DNA from: Salinicoccus roseus
GTDB taxonomy: Bacteria > Bacillota > Bacilli > Staphylococcales > Salinicoccaceae
Assembly (NCBI RefSeq): GCF_003814515.1
Contig: NZ_RKQJ01000001.1
Location: 372,001 to 436,000 of the forward strand
Length of the DNA stretch: 64,000 nt
Direction: 5' to 3'
Numbering within the stretch: the first letter of the stretch is position 1; each line of letters opens with the position of its first letter. The notes beneath the pieces were generated by a model that saw only the letters and a program-made list of their open reading frames with translations, was not told the DNA's origin and did no database searches. Below are positions 45,817-55,189 of this stretch, one piece after another. The translations under genes were made by a program, and so were the position numbers.

Positions 45817-47562
45817 TCACCTTTTATAGCGACTGTTAATCTCATTCAACTGCTGTGCCAATTTGATCTGGAGTTCGATGTCATTGCTGTTTTCTGCTTC
45901 CTGCAGCTGCTGGTACAGCGACTGTTTTTCTTTCTCACTATTCCTAATACCACTTAAGTCTTCTATATAATCATTTACTTCTTCGGTCGTGATATCTTCA
46001 TTTATGAGCAGTTCTTCCACTTCTACAGCAGTGCTGAAGTATTCTCCTTCAATGTATTGGCTGAATGATGATAATTCAAATTCATCATGTTTGTCAAAAT
46101 ATGCGCACAACCCTTTAAATATAACATAATAACGGGGTGCGGTTAATACTTCTTCACTTATCCTGTCCTGGAAATTTAAAAACAGGTCCCGATCCTTCAT
46201 CAGGGCGCGCAGGAGATAGCGCTCCTTCCGCTCCCTGAGGGGCAGCTGCCTCGGCCTGGCCACTGTGCCTGAAGAAGGAGCTGCGGCCTGATTGGGAACA
46301 TTCTGTTCTATCGATTTGCGGTCCACCTTGTAGAGTCCGCTGATATGCTGGATCAGCCGCTCCCTGATGACCTGGTCCTTGACATGCCTGAGGTGGTCGG
46401 TAAGCATCTTCAGGTTGTTGGAAAAGGCCATGTCATTGTTCATGCTCTCTTCAAGCAGGTGTTCGGCCTTGAAGTGGATATAATGGCGCTTTTCGTTCTT
46501 GACCAGGTCCCGGAAGGTTTCCGCTCCGTATTTTTCTATATATTCATCGGGGTCCATGCCTTTTGGCATGGAGATGATGAAGACATTGAGTCCCCCTTCA
46601 AGGAGGTCCGCACCAAGCGAGAGCTGGGCAGCCTGTCCAGCCTGGTCCCCATCGAACATGAGGGTGACATTGGAGGCCAGGCGGTTCAGCATCTGGATAT
46701 GCTGTTCGCTCAGGGCTGTTCCCATCAACCCTATCACATTGTTCACCTCGGTCATCTTCACTTTGATGATGTCGAGGTGGCCTTCCATCAGGATGACTTC
46801 ATCCTGCTTGCGGATATCCTTGCGGGCATCACTCAGATTATAGAGGAGGCGCCGTTTCTGGAATATGGAAGTCTCCGGTGTATTCAGGTACTTCGGCTCC
46901 CGTCCGTCCATGCTTCTGGCAGTATAGCCGACGATATAGCCCTGGTGGTTCCGGATCGGAATCATGATCCGTCCGCTGAACCGGTCATAATAGGAGAAAT
47001 TCTCTTCATTACGGGAGATGACCCCCGCCTGGAATGCAAGCTCGAGGCTGAACCCCTTATCGGAGAGTGCATTTTTGGTGAAGTCGCGCATATCCGGTGC
47101 GATGCCGATCTTCTCCCTGCGTATGATATCCCCGGAAAACCCCCTGTCCTCGAGATACTTGAGGGCACCCTCGCCCTCTTTCGTATGCATAAGGATATGA
47201 TGGTAGAGATCGGTCATATACTCATGGATCCTGATGAGCTGCATTTCACTGTCGTTGGCGACCTGCTCGGAGGCCGCGATCTCGATACCGAGCGGTTTCC
47301 CGAGTTTGCGGACAGCCTCTGTAAAAGATACGTTCTCAACTTCCATGTAGAACTGCAGGACATTGCCGCCCTTCTTGCACCCGAAACAGTGGCATATCTG
47401 CTTATCCGGACTGACGGTGAAAGAAGGCGTCTTTTCATTGTGGAATGGACAGAGACCGACATAGTTCCGTCCCCTCTTTTCCAATTTTATATAACTGGAA
47501 ACAAGGTCAGTGATGTCGGTCCCCTGTTTAACTGCTTCTACTGTTTCATCTGGTATTCTCAC
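45817..47562 (-). CDS. dnaG: DNA primase
   Basis: DnaG makes RNA primers at the replication fork. The 581-residue protein has the N-terminal zinc-binding CPFHNEKTPSF / CHCFGCKKGG, the TOPRIM domain (VILMEGHLDIIKV, LMFDGDQAGQAA, GMDPDEYIEKYG) and a C-terminal DnaB-binding region. It starts at GTG 47562 with AAAGGA 8 nt upstream, close to the ppsR stop. Upstream of sigA as expected. Confidence 0.97.
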   Translation of the reverse strand: MRIPDETVEAVKQGTDITDLVSSYIKLEKRGRNYVGLCPFHNEKTPSFTVSPDKQICHCFGCKKGGNVLQFYMEVENVSFTEAVRKLGKPLGIEIAASEQVANDSEMQLIRIHEYMTDLYHHILMHTKEGEGALKYLEDRGFSGDIIRREKIGIAPDMRDFTKNALSDKGFSLELAFQAGVISRNEENFSYYDRFSGRIMIPIRNHQGYIVGYTARSMDGREPKYLNTPETSIFQKRRLLYNLSDARKDIRKQDEVILMEGHLDIIKVKMTEVNNVIGLMGTALSEQHIQMLNRLASNVTLMFDGDQAGQAAQLSLGADLLEGGLNVFIISMPKGMDPDEYIEKYGAETFRDLVKNEKRHYIHFKAEHLLEESMNNDMAFSNNLKMLTDHLRHVKDQVIRERLIQHISGLYKVDRKSIEQNVPNQAAAPSSGTVARPRQLPLRERKERYLLRALMKDRDLFLNFQDRISEEVLTAPRYYVIFKGLCAYFDKHDEFELSSFSQYIEGEYFSTAVEVEELLINEDITTEEVNDYIEDLSGIRNSEKEKQSLYQQLQEAENSNDIELQIKLAQQLNEINSRYKR

Positions 47563-47567
47563 TCACA

Positions 47568-48392
47568 TCATCCTTTGATGTCGGGTCTGCCTTCGACATA
47601 ATCCAAAATTTCGTTTGCGGTTTCCTCGATTGCCTTCTCAGAGACATCGATGACCGGACAGCCGATCTTACCGATCACTTCGTTGAAGTAGTCCAGCTCC
47701 TCCTGTATCCTCTGGTCGTTGGCATAGCTCGCCGTATCCTTGAGGCCGAGCTGTGCGAGCCGTTCCTTCCTTATCTTGTTCAATGAGGTCGGGTTGATCT
47801 TCAGGCCGACGCATTTATGCGGATCCACATTATAGAGTTCCTTCGGCGGTGTGACCTCGGGTACCATCGGTACGTTCATCACTTTGTATTTCTTATGGGC
47901 AAGGTACTGCGACAGCGGGGTCTTGGACGTCCTTGACACGCCGATCAGCACGATATCCGCCTTGTCGAGGCCGCTTGCATCCTTGCCATCATCATACTTC
48001 ACTGCAAACTCGATGGCCTCGATCTTCTTGAAATAATCCTCATCGAGACGGTGGACACGGCCCGGCTCATAGTACGGGGCCTCTTCGGCCTTGCCTTCCA
48101 ATATGCTCATCAGCGGTCCCATGATATCCACCGATGCGATATTCTCGGTCTGCAGTTCCTGCTTTATATACTTCCTGAGCTCGGGGGTGATGATCGTGAA
48201 TACGACGATGGCATTCTTGCTTTTGGCAAGGTCGATGACATCATCCACGTTCTCCTCCGATTCAATATATGGATAGCGGATCAGTACTTCATCGGATTCA
48301 TCAACATTGAACTGGGACAGGCATGCCTTGGCCACCAGTTCACCCGTCTCTCCGACGGAATCCGAAGCAACGATCACTTTAATCTTAGACAT
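47568..48392 (-). CDS. ppsR: Pyruvate, phosphate dikinase regulatory protein (DUF299)
   Basis: A 274-residue bifunctional ADP-dependent kinase/phosphorylase (YqfL type) acting on PPDK or PEP synthase. The N-terminal [17 protein letters not shown] and the P-loop-like [15 protein letters not shown] are diagnostic. It lies between ccpN and dnaG, the standard order with the gluconeogenic regulator CcpN. The PPDK partner is not in the window. Confidence 0.94.
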   Translation of the reverse strand: MSKIKVIVASDSVGETGELVAKACLSQFNVDESDEVLIRYPYIESEENVDDVIDLAKSKNAIVVFTIITPELRKYIKQELQTENIASVDIMGPLMSILEGKAEEAPYYEPGRVHRLDEDYFKKIEAIEFAVKYDDGKDASGLDKADIVLIGVSRTSKTPLSQYLAHKKYKVMNVPMVPEVTPPKELYNVDPHKCVGLKINPTSLNKIRKERLAQLGLKDTASYANDQRIQEELDYFNEVIGKIGCPVIDVSEKAIEETANEILDYVEGRPDIKG

Positions 48393-48404
48393 TCAAACAC
48401 TTCC

Positions 48405-49022
48405 TTATTCCATGAGATTAACAAATACTCTTGTAATGGTGGTCTTGGTGATCCTTCCGATCACCTGGTCGATGCCATCCCGCTCCTCGACGACAGGCAG
48501 GGAATCGATCTGCTTTTCGATCAGCTGGTTTGCCGCATAGATCAGAAGGTCATTCGGATAGCATATGGTGATGTTCGGCTTCCTGGTCATGATGACGCTC
48601 ACCGGTGTCTTCTCAATATCATTGCCGCCCATTGTCCCCCTGAGCAGGTCCTTCCTGGAAATGACACCTGCCAATGCCTTGTCGTTGTCGATGGCATACA
48701 GGGTGCCGACATCCTCAAGGAACATTTTGACGACCGCCTCGTAGATTGAGGTGTCCTCCTTGATCAGAATGGGTACGCTCTGGACTTCGCTGACAAGTAT
48801 GTTCCTGATTTTGGAAGTCATCACTTCCTCGGACTCCTTGCCGGTATAGAAGTAGCCGACCCGGGGCCTTGCATCCAGATATCCCGACATGGTCAGTATT
48901 GCCAGGTCGGGTCTGAGCGTCGCCCGGGTCAGCGACAGCTGTTCTGCAATCTTGCTGCCGGTGATCGGCCCGTGCTGCTTTACTATTTTAAGTATCTTTT
49001 CCTGTCTCTGATTCAGTTCCAT
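48405..49022 (-). CDS. ccpN: Transcriptional repressor CcpN (HTH plus CBS pair)
   Basis: CcpN represses gluconeogenic genes under glycolytic conditions, sensing nucleotides through its CBS domains. From ATG 49022 the protein has 205 residues: HTH (MELNQRQEKILKIVKQHG, KIAEQLSLTRATLR) and two CBS motifs (VGTLYAIDNDKALAGVISRKDL; IDSLPVVEERDG). The frame continues upstream, but GGGAG 7 nt before 49022 and the family N-terminus fix the start. It is divergent from glyS. Confidence 0.93.
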   Translation of the reverse strand: MELNQRQEKILKIVKQHGPITGSKIAEQLSLTRATLRPDLAILTMSGYLDARPRVGYFYTGKESEEVMTSKIRNILVSEVQSVPILIKEDTSIYEAVVKMFLEDVGTLYAIDNDKALAGVISRKDLLRGTMGGNDIEKTPVSVIMTRKPNITICYPNDLLIYAANQLIEKQIDSLPVVEERDGIDQVIGRITKTTITRVFVNLME

Positions 49023-49328
49023 GCCCTCACTCCCAACATACCCAATTATAATACATTCGGTGGAATAAAGAAATATACACAAAAGATTGCACAATAATCG
49101 AACTGTGGCTATAATGGAATTGAAGCGAGTTAAGGATGGTGTGAGCTTAACAATGAATTGGCATATCATAATGAAGATAAAAGTGGATATAAAAGCGGAG
49201 TGTCTACACTAATTGGGGTGGAACCGCGGGCTATGCTCGTCCCCGGATAACATTGATGTTATCCGGGGGCGTTTATTATTATCCGCCATCTTTAACTCTG
49301 ATTATTCAAATGTAAGGAGTCGAATCAA
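49023..49328 (+). promoter_or_regulatory. Intergenic region ccpN/glyS holding divergent promoters and T-box
   Basis: About 306 nt without a gene. The left 60 nt hold the ccpN ribosome site and a minus-strand TATAAT (about 49045-49050). The glyS promoter is TTGCAC (49087-49092) and TATAAT (49110-49115), 17 nt apart. The rest is the T-box leader, then the glyS ribosome site AAGGAG at about 49313. Confidence 0.8.
49121..49280 (+). ncRNA. T-box riboswitch leader of glyS (glycine)
   Basis: The T-box sequence TGGGGTGGAACCGCGG lies at about 49214-49229, preceded by the small stem AGTGTCTACACT. It is followed by a terminator hairpin (CCCCGGATAACAT / ATGTTATCCGGGGG, about 49241-49270) and a T-rich tail. 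In the 5' part GAA-TT-GGC-A (GGC at 49160-49162) fits a specifier loop for glycine. Uncharged tRNA-Gly should promote readthrough. Stem I appears short. Confidence 0.9.
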
Positions 49329-50705
49329 ATGGAAATGGAAACGATTGTGAATCTGGCAAAAACGAGAGGTTTTGTATTCCCAGGCAGTGAGATATACGGC
49401 GGCCTGGCGAACACATGGGACTACGGCCCCCTCGGCGTCGAGCTCAAAAACAACATCAAGCAGGCATGGTGGAAGAAATTCATCCAGGAGTCCCCATACA
49501 ATGTCGGGCTGGATGCAGCAATACTGATGAACCCGAAGACATGGGAAGCATCCGGCCACCTCGGCAACTTCAACGATCCGATGATCGACTGCAAGGAATG
49601 CAAGTCCCGCCACCGTGCGGACAAGCTGATTGAAGATGTCATCCAGAAGGAGGACGATTCCTTTGTTGCAGACGGACTGAGCTTCGATGAGATGAAGCAC
49701 ATCATCGAGGAGCGCGATATCCGTTGCCCGAACTGTGGTGCACACAACTACACGGAAATCAGACAGTTCAACCTGATGTTCAAGACATTCCAGGGTGTCA
49801 CTGAATCCTCAACCAATGAAATCTTCCTGAGGCCGGAAACGGCACAGGGCATATTCGTCAACTACAAGAATGCACAGCGCACGATGCGCAAGAAGCTGCC
49901 TTTTGGCATCGGCCAGGTGGGCAAGTCTTTCCGTAATGAAATCACACCAGGGAACTTCACATTCAGAACACGTGAATTCGACCAGATGGAACTCGAATTC
50001 TTCTGCAAACCGGGCACAGAAATCGAATGGCAGAACTACTGGAAGGATTTCGCCGTCAAATGGCTCAAGGACCTGAACATGAGCGAGGCAAAAACGAGAC
50101 TCAGGGATCATGACGACGACGAGCTGAGCCACTACTCCAATGCGACAACGGACATCGAATACAAATTCCCGTTCGGCTGGGGCGAACTGTGGGGCATCGC
50201 GAGCCGTACCGACTTCGACCTGCGCCAGCATATGGAGCATTCGAATGAGGACTTCACATACCATGACCAGGAGACAGGCGAAAAGTTCATTCCCTACTGT
50301 ATCGAACCTTCCCTCGGCCTTGACCGCGTCACGCTTGCCTTCCTGTGTGATGCCTATGAAGAAGAGGAACTCGATAATGGCGAAAAGCGTACAGTACTCA
50401 GATTCCACCCGCAGCTTGCACCATTCAAGGCAGCAGTGCTGCCGCTGTCCAAGAAGCTGAGCGGTGATGCAATCAAGGTATTCGAGAAGATTGCTGGAGA
50501 CTTCAATGTCGAGTTCGACGAGTCCCAATCCATCGGCAAACGCTACAGACGACAGGATGAAATCGGCACACCATACTGCATCACCTTCGACTTCGATTCA
50601 CTTGAAGACAACAAGGTGACTGTCAGGGACCGCGACACGATGGAACAGACACGTGTGGCAATCGATGAGCTGAATGATTTCCTCAAGGAAAAATTCAAAT
50701 ATTAG
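49329..50705 (+). CDS. glyS: Glycine-tRNA ligase (single-chain, dimeric type)
   Basis: A class II synthetase charging tRNA-Gly. The 458-residue protein belongs to the alpha2 type used by Staphylococcus, not the alpha2-beta2 type of many bacteria. Motifs: [12 protein letters not shown] start, [11 protein letters not shown] and [11 protein letters not shown] zinc-like pairs, [13 protein letters not shown] (motif 1 region), [21 protein letters not shown] (motif 2), and EPSLGLDRV (motif 3). The C-terminal anticodon-binding domain follows. Controlled by the upstream T-box. Confidence 0.97.
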   Translation: MEMETIVNLAKTRGFVFPGSEIYGGLANTWDYGPLGVELKNNIKQAWWKKFIQESPYNVGLDAAILMNPKTWEASGHLGNFNDPMIDCKECKSRHRADKLIEDVIQKEDDSFVADGLSFDEMKHIIEERDIRCPNCGAHNYTEIRQFNLMFKTFQGVTESSTNEIFLRPETAQGIFVNYKNAQRTMRKKLPFGIGQVGKSFRNEITPGNFTFRTREFDQMELEFFCKPGTEIEWQNYWKDFAVKWLKDLNMSEAKTRLRDHDDDELSHYSNATTDIEYKFPFGWGELWGIASRTDFDLRQHMEHSNEDFTYHDQETGEKFIPYCIEPSLGLDRVTLAFLCDAYEEEELDNGEKRTVLRFHPQLAPFKAAVLPLSKKLSGDAIKVFEKIAGDFNVEFDESQSIGKRYRRQDEIGTPYCITFDFDSLEDNKVTVRDRDTMEQTRVAIDELNDFLKEKFKY

Positions 50706-50712
50706 ACAGCAA

Positions 50713-50744
50713 AAACGGCAAAGTCGAGGCTTTGCCGTTTTTTA
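50713..50744. terminator. Bidirectional terminator
   Basis: AAACGGCAAAG and CTTTGCCGTTTTTT form the hairpin between convergent glyS and recO; A and T runs flank both sides. Confidence 0.92.
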
Positions 50745-51485
50745 TAATGTCTTCAGCAGGCGCCTCGACTTGAAATAGACGCCAGTATATTCATCATATA
50801 TCATCTCGACGAATGCGAGCAGTAGACCTGCGTTCTCTTTCGAAATGCGGATCGAGTCCACCTGATCGATTGGTGTATGCTTCATATATCCGGCCAGGTA
50901 GAGCACCCTGTTGCTGACGGGGACGGCACGATGGGCCGTCTCCTCATCGATGCAGCGTGCACAGAGCACACTGTGATGGCTGAAGGAGTAATGGGAGAAC
51001 AGCGACCTGTCGGTAGTGCCGCATACTGCACATGCATCGACATTCATCTGCCCGCCGTAGTACGGCAGCATCTTGATCGCTGTGAAGGACACGACTGCAG
51101 CCGGTGCACTCTCTGCTTCGAGCAGCGAAAGGGACTTGATCATGAGGCGGTAGAAGGTCTCCTGCGCCATGTCCTCTTCCAACGCCCGCGTGATGAGTTC
51201 CATGACATAGGAGGCATAGGTGTAGACGATGAAATCACCATTGACCCGCTTGAATGGCTGGATGACATCGACTTCATTCAGTGTGCCCATCCCCTTGAAA
51301 CGGTTGTAGGTGAAAAGCGCCTCCTTGAGTCCCTGCTTCAGGACGATGAAGGGGCTTTTCGTCTTGTTGAACCCTCTTGCCATCAACGGCACCTGCGTCC
51401 CATCCTCCGTCAATATGGTAATGATCCGGCTGGACTCACTGTAGTTGGTCTGCCGGATCATTACACCTTTATGCTGATATATCAT
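50742..51485 (-). CDS. recO: DNA repair protein RecO
   Basis: RecO loads RecA on SSB-coated DNA and anneals strands in the RecFOR pathway. From ATG 51485 the protein is 247 residues, starting MIYQHKGVMIRQTNYSE, an OB fold, followed by a helical domain and the four-Cys zinc site CAVC...CARC. The upstream part of the frame overlaps era and lacks family similarity. Last gene of phoH-ybeY-dgkA-cdd-era-recO. Confidence 0.94.
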   Translation of the reverse strand: MIYQHKGVMIRQTNYSESSRIITILTEDGTQVPLMARGFNKTKSPFIVLKQGLKEALFTYNRFKGMGTLNEVDVIQPFKRVNGDFIVYTYASYVMELITRALEEDMAQETFYRLMIKSLSLLEAESAPAAVVSFTAIKMLPYYGGQMNVDACAVCGTTDRSLFSHYSFSHHSVLCARCIDEETAHRAVPVSNRVLYLAGYMKHTPIDQVDSIRISKENAGLLLAFVEMIYDEYTGVYFKSRRLLKTL

Positions 51486-51493
51486 CCGTGACC

Positions 51494-52399
51494 CTAATAC
51501 TCCTCGTCCCGGTAACCGAGTGAACGGATGAATTGCGACTTGTTGCGCCAGTCCTTCTGGACCTTCACCCAAAGTTCGAGGTAGACCCGGCTGCCGAGAA
51601 GGTTTTCTATATCAATGCGGGCCATCTTGCCGATTTCCTTGAGCATCTTGCCGTTCTTACCGATGACCATCCCTTTTTGGGAATCACGTTCGACATAGAT
51701 GACTGCCGAAACATTGACCGTCCCCCGGTCATCGGCCTTCATGCGTTCGACTTCCACCCCGATCGCATGCGGAATCTCCTGGCTGGTCAGATGAAGCGCC
51801 TTCTCACGGATGAGCTCACCTACAATGAAGTGTTCCGGGTGGTCTGTGATCCGATCCTCCGGATAATACATCGGGCCTTCCGGAAGATAGCCTTCGATGA
51901 CCTCGAGCAGACGGTCCACATTATTGCCCTGGAGCGCTGATATCGGCACTACATCGGCAAAAGGAAGTTTGTCCTTGTACACCTCTATCTGTTCGATGAG
52001 TTTGTCCGGATGGACAAGATCGATCTTGTTCAGCACAAGGATGATCGGGGTCTCCGTATGCTTGAGCATATCGATGATGTATTCATCCCCCCGGCCGAGC
52101 TCTTCCGCCACATTCACGAGGAAGAGTATGGCTTCCGTTTCTCTCAGCGTGTTCCGTGCCACTTTCATCATATGTTCCCCAAGCTGATGCTTCGGCTTGT
52201 GGATGCCGGGCGTATCTATGAAGATCATCTGACTCGTCTCAGTCGTATGGACACCCTGTATCTTGTTCCTTGTCGTCTGGGGCTTGTCGGACATGATGGC
52301 CACCTTCTGCCCGAGGACTTTATTCATGAAAGTGGATTTGCCGACGTTCGGCCGTCCGATGATGCTTATGAATCCCGATTTGAATTCGTTTTCTGTCAT
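51494..52399 (-). CDS. era: GTPase Era
   Basis: Era is an essential GTPase for 16S rRNA maturation and 30S assembly. The 301-residue protein has G1 [11 protein letters not shown]3 DTPGIHKP, G4 NKIDLV, and a C-terminal KH domain with [13 protein letters not shown]. Its start overlaps the cdd stop by 4 nt. Conserved order with ybeY, dgkA and cdd. Confidence 0.97.
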   Translation of the reverse strand: MTENEFKSGFISIIGRPNVGKSTFMNKVLGQKVAIMSDKPQTTRNKIQGVHTTETSQMIFIDTPGIHKPKHQLGEHMMKVARNTLRETEAILFLVNVAEELGRGDEYIIDMLKHTETPIILVLNKIDLVHPDKLIEQIEVYKDKLPFADVVPISALQGNNVDRLLEVIEGYLPEGPMYYPEDRITDHPEHFIVGELIREKALHLTSQEIPHAIGVEVERMKADDRGTVNVSAVIYVERDSQKGMVIGKNGKMLKEIGKMARIDIENLLGSRVYLELWVKVQKDWRNKSQFIRSLGYRDEEY

Positions 52400-52806
52400 A
52401 GTTCCATATCCTTCCCAGAAAAGCCGAGCGGCAGCAGATCATCCACGGAGCGTTTGATGACTTTACCGGCCGCATTCGCCAAGTATACAGGCATATCATC
52501 GTCACAGAGTTCCTTCATGACCTGGCGGCAAGTACCGCAGGGGCTTGAAGGCTCTTCAGAATCCGTAATGACCACAATCGCCTTGAATTTCTTGATATCA
52601 TTGGAATAGGCGCTTACCAGTGCACTGCGCTCTGCGCATATCGTTGCCGGATAGGCGGCGTTTTCTATATTCGCCCCATAGATGTACTGGTCATCTTCAG
52701 TGATGAGCAGTGCACCCACATTAAATTTTGAATATGGTGTATAGGCGCGGCTCTGCGCCACCTTCGCCTCTTCCAGCCATTCTTCCTTGAATATTCCATC
52801 ATTCAT
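52396..52806 (-). CDS. cdd: Cytidine deaminase
   Basis: Cdd deaminates cytidine and deoxycytidine in pyrimidine salvage. The 136-residue tetrameric type has zinc ligands in [10 protein letters not shown] (Cys, catalytic Glu) and [11 protein letters not shown]-terminal [14 protein letters not shown] binds the ribose. It lies between dgkA and era. A second, distinct deaminase-fold gene is at 57.8 kb. Confidence 0.96.
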   Translation of the reverse strand: MNDGIFKEEWLEEAKVAQSRAYTPYSKFNVGALLITEDDQYIYGANIENAAYPATICAERSALVSAYSNDIKKFKAIVVITDSEEPSSPCGTCRQVMKELCDDDMPVYLANAAGKVIKRSVDDLLPLGFSGKDMEL

Positions 52807-52821
52807 AAAAACATCTCCTCA

Positions 52822-53166
52822 TTAAATCAGGTAGGGTATAAATACAATCAGACCGATGACGACGGCATATACTGCAGACAGCAGCACCCCGGCCGCCCCT
52901 GCATCCTTGGCGGCCTTGGCCATCGGATGGATGGTGTCGGTGGACAGATCTACTGCAGCTTCGACTGCTGTGTTGAATGCCTCAGCAATAAGCACAAGGA
53001 ACACCGCACTGACGATGAACAGCCAGCCGGTGCGGTCAAGTCCCACAATCATCCCGAGGATGACCGCCAGACCTCCAAACACGAGGTGTACGATGAAATG
53101 CGTATCCTTCTGCATCAGCCACCGGAGACCCATGAAAGCATATTTGAACCTGTTGTAGAGCCTCAT
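52822..53166 (-). CDS. dgkA: Undecaprenol/diacylglycerol kinase
   Basis: A 114-residue membrane kinase with an N-terminal amphipathic stretch and three hydrophobic helices. The catalytic motif EAFNTAVEAAVDLST and the region HPMAKAAKDAGAAGVLL are diagnostic. In Gram-positives this type phosphorylates undecaprenol to recycle the wall lipid carrier. It follows ybeY by 1 nt. Confidence 0.95.
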   Translation of the reverse strand: MRLYNRFKYAFMGLRWLMQKDTHFIVHLVFGGLAVILGMIVGLDRTGWLFIVSAVFLVLIAEAFNTAVEAAVDLSTDTIHPMAKAAKDAGAAGVLLSAVYAVVIGLIVFIPYLI

Positions 53167-53167
53167 A

Positions 53168-53641
53168 TCAATCTTCCCGGGTTACACCGAAGGCATCGAG
53201 TATTTCGTCCTGGAGCCGGTTCATCTCCTTCTCCTCATCCGCTTCCATGTGATCGTAGCCGAGCAGGTGGAGGAAGCCATGGAGCGTAAGGAACATCAAT
53301 TCCCTCTTATAGCTGTGGCCATATTCCTCAGCCTGGGACTTCGCACGATCCGTGCAGATGATGATGTCACCGAGCATCCGCGGGGCATCTTCATGGATGA
53401 CATTGTCATCCTCATCCTCCATTGCGAAGCTGATCACATCCGTGACGGCGTCCTTTTCCCGATAGTTCCGGTTGATCTCCTGTATTTCCTCTTCATCGAC
53501 AAAGGAGACGCTGATCTCCGCGTCATCCGTTTCATTCAGATGCCCATAGGCGAAACTGATCAGCGACTCGATTTCCCCCCTCTGGCTTTCATCCGTAAAA
53601 CTGCCGTCATCCATGAAATCTATAGCTATCAAGCGGATCAC
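53168..53641 (-). CDS. ybeY: Endoribonuclease YbeY
   Basis: A 157-residue zinc metalloprotein for 16S rRNA 3' maturation and ribosome quality control. The ligand motif HGFLHLLGYDHMEADEEKEM supplies three His. The start is GTG 53641, overlapping the phoH stop as GTGA. The pgpH gene that often lies between phoH and ybeY in Bacillus is absent, as in staphylococci. Confidence 0.95.
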   Translation of the reverse strand: MIRLIAIDFMDDGSFTDESQRGEIESLISFAYGHLNETDDAEISVSFVDEEEIQEINRNYREKDAVTDVISFAMEDEDDNVIHEDAPRMLGDIIICTDRAKSQAEEYGHSYKRELMFLTLHGFLHLLGYDHMEADEEKEMNRLQDEILDAFGVTRED

Positions 53642-54582
53642 TCCTTCTCATATGCTTTGATGATTTTTGATACAAGTGGATGGCGTACGACATCCGATTC
53701 ATCCATCTTATTCACTGCGATTCCCCTGACATCGGAAAGCAGCCTGACGGATTCGACAAGACCGCTCTTCGTGGATCCCGGGAGATCGATCTGCGTCTCG
53801 TCGCCGGTGACGACCATCTTCGATCCGAATCCGAGCCGTGTGAGGAACATCTTCATCTGCATTTCTGTAGTATTCTGTGCTTCATCCAGAATTACAAATG
53901 CCTCATTCAAAGTCCGGCCACGCATGTAGGCAAGCGGCGCCACCTCTATGACACCGCGTTCTATGAGGCGGTCCGTCTGCTCTGCGCCGAGTACCGTGTG
54001 GAGGCCATCATAGAGCGGCCGAAGATAGGGATCCACCTTTTCCTTGAGGTCGCCCGGCAGGAAGCCCAGGTTCTCCCCTGCTTCCACCGCTGGACGTGTC
54101 AGAACGATCCGTTTCACACTATTTTCACGGAGCATCTGGCAAGCCAGTACGACAGCGAGGAATGTCTTGCCTGTACCTGCAGGGCCGATGCCGAATGTCA
54201 GGTCATGGCGTTTGATGTTTTCTATATACAGGCGCTGCCCGGTCGTCTTCGCACGGATGCTCTTCCCTTTTACATCACGGGCGATCTCTTCATTATAGAG
54301 ATCCGCAAGGTATTCGATCGTACCCTTGCGTGCCATCATCGCTGCAGACTGGACGTCCCTGAGATTGATGGACATCCCCCGCTGGATGATTTTAAGCAGG
54401 TTGATCAGTACATCTTCCGTCAATTCGACGTTTTGATCATCAGCACCATCAACGGTGATTTCATTGCCGAGGGTGTGGATCGTCACATCGAACTCCTCTT
54501 CCAGAAAAGTAATATGCTGATCATTTGCACCTATAAGTGCCTGAGCCTCGTCCAGGCTGTCTATATTTATAATATTAGGCAT
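53638..54582 (-). CDS. phoH: PhoH-family ATPase
   Basis: A 314-residue PhoH-like protein with a short N-terminal KH-like region and an ATPase core: Walker A FGIGPAGTGKTFLAV, Walker B EAFVILDEAQNTT, and GDETQIDLPG. It is thought to act in RNA metabolism with YbeY. AAGGGG lies 7 nt before the ATG. First gene of the era/recO operon. Left of here gene order is conserved; right of here it is not. Confidence 0.95.
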   Translation of the reverse strand: MPNIINIDSLDEAQALIGANDQHITFLEEEFDVTIHTLGNEITVDGADDQNVELTEDVLINLLKIIQRGMSINLRDVQSAAMMARKGTIEYLADLYNEEIARDVKGKSIRAKTTGQRLYIENIKRHDLTFGIGPAGTGKTFLAVVLACQMLRENSVKRIVLTRPAVEAGENLGFLPGDLKEKVDPYLRPLYDGLHTVLGAEQTDRLIERGVIEVAPLAYMRGRTLNEAFVILDEAQNTTEMQMKMFLTRLGFGSKMVVTGDETQIDLPGSTKSGLVESVRLLSDVRGIAVNKMDESDVVRHPLVSKIIKAYEKE

Positions 54583-54691
54583 GCGTAAACCCCTTTTTCA
54601 GAAAGTCTCTTTCCCCTTAAATTTACCACTAAGCCACCGCTACTGCAATGAATTAGTGCAGGTAGGGATGGTTCCAGAAAGTCCCGGAAGA

Positions 54692-55036
54692 TCATTTCAT
54701 CACCAGTACGTCCAGTTCAGAAATGATATTATTCGCAGCACTTCTGAAAGACAGGAAGGCTCCTGCTTCCACCTGTTTCCGATCAGCAAAGTCTATGGTC
54801 AGGTGCATCCCCGCCTCCTTCCCATGCGTAATCACCCGATGGACTTTGACTTCCTTTACACCTTCCGGAAGCGATGGTAGGCGGACCTTGTCCGTATCCA
54901 ACCGTTCCTCGAGTTCAGCATGGTCCCCTTCAATAAAGGCAGCCAGTGCATCAATCAACAGGCGTTTTTTCGGTGCATTGCCGCAGTCCTTTGGAAAAAG
55001 TATGTGTACACCCTTCCCTGTAATGATGGTTTCCAT
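54692..55036 (-). CDS. Hypothetical protein, unknown family
   Basis: A 114-residue frame starting METIITGKGVHILFPKD with an excellent ribosome site (GGAGGGG, 6 nt before ATG), so it is likely expressed. No signal peptide or membrane segment. The order is a short beta region, an acidic helix (LLIDALAAFIEGDHAELEERL), then beta strands with VKVHRVITHGKEAGMHLTIDF and a helix ending SELDVLVMK. The layout hints at a small alpha/beta domain of SnoaL/NTF2-like size, but I do not recognise it. Neighbours give no clear clue. Confidence 0.7.
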   Translation of the reverse strand: METIITGKGVHILFPKDCGNAPKKRLLIDALAAFIEGDHAELEERLDTDKVRLPSLPEGVKEVKVHRVITHGKEAGMHLTIDFADRKQVEAGAFLSFRSAANNIISELDVLVMK

Positions 55037-55113
55037 TGAGATCCCCTCCTTCCAATACCTTTTACCCGCCCCGCAAGTTATTACAATATGATGAACAAGG
55101 ATTTACATTGTTA

Positions 55114-55128
55114 ATTTTGTCACAAAAT
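55114..55128. promoter_or_regulatory. Perfect palindrome between divergent genes
   Basis: ATTTTGT-C-ACAAAAT, arms of seven bases, lies just upstream of the radical SAM promoter. The TTGT/ACAA core recalls Rex-, Fnr- or ResD-type sites but fits none exactly. Confidence 0.4.
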
Positions 55129-55133
55129 ATCAA

Positions 55134-55161
55134 TTGTTTTCTGATCACTTTGATTTATATT
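55134..55161 (+). promoter_or_regulatory. Candidate promoter of the radical SAM gene
   Basis: TTGTTT (55134-55139) and TATATT (55156-55161) are 16 nt apart, about 28 nt before the ATG at 55190. Confidence 0.5.
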
Positions 55162-55189
55162 GGAAGTAACAGGTAAAGGAGCGATGGTA

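Noticed and set aside
49809-50528. Minus-strand frame of 239 codons inside glyS
   Set aside because: It lies wholly within the strongly conserved glyS gene and lacks a start context.
54600-54690. Possible small RNA or tRNA-like sequence upstream of phoH
   Set aside because: GTAGCGGTGGCTTAGTGG looked tRNA-like at first, but no cloverleaf, T-loop or CCA end can be built.
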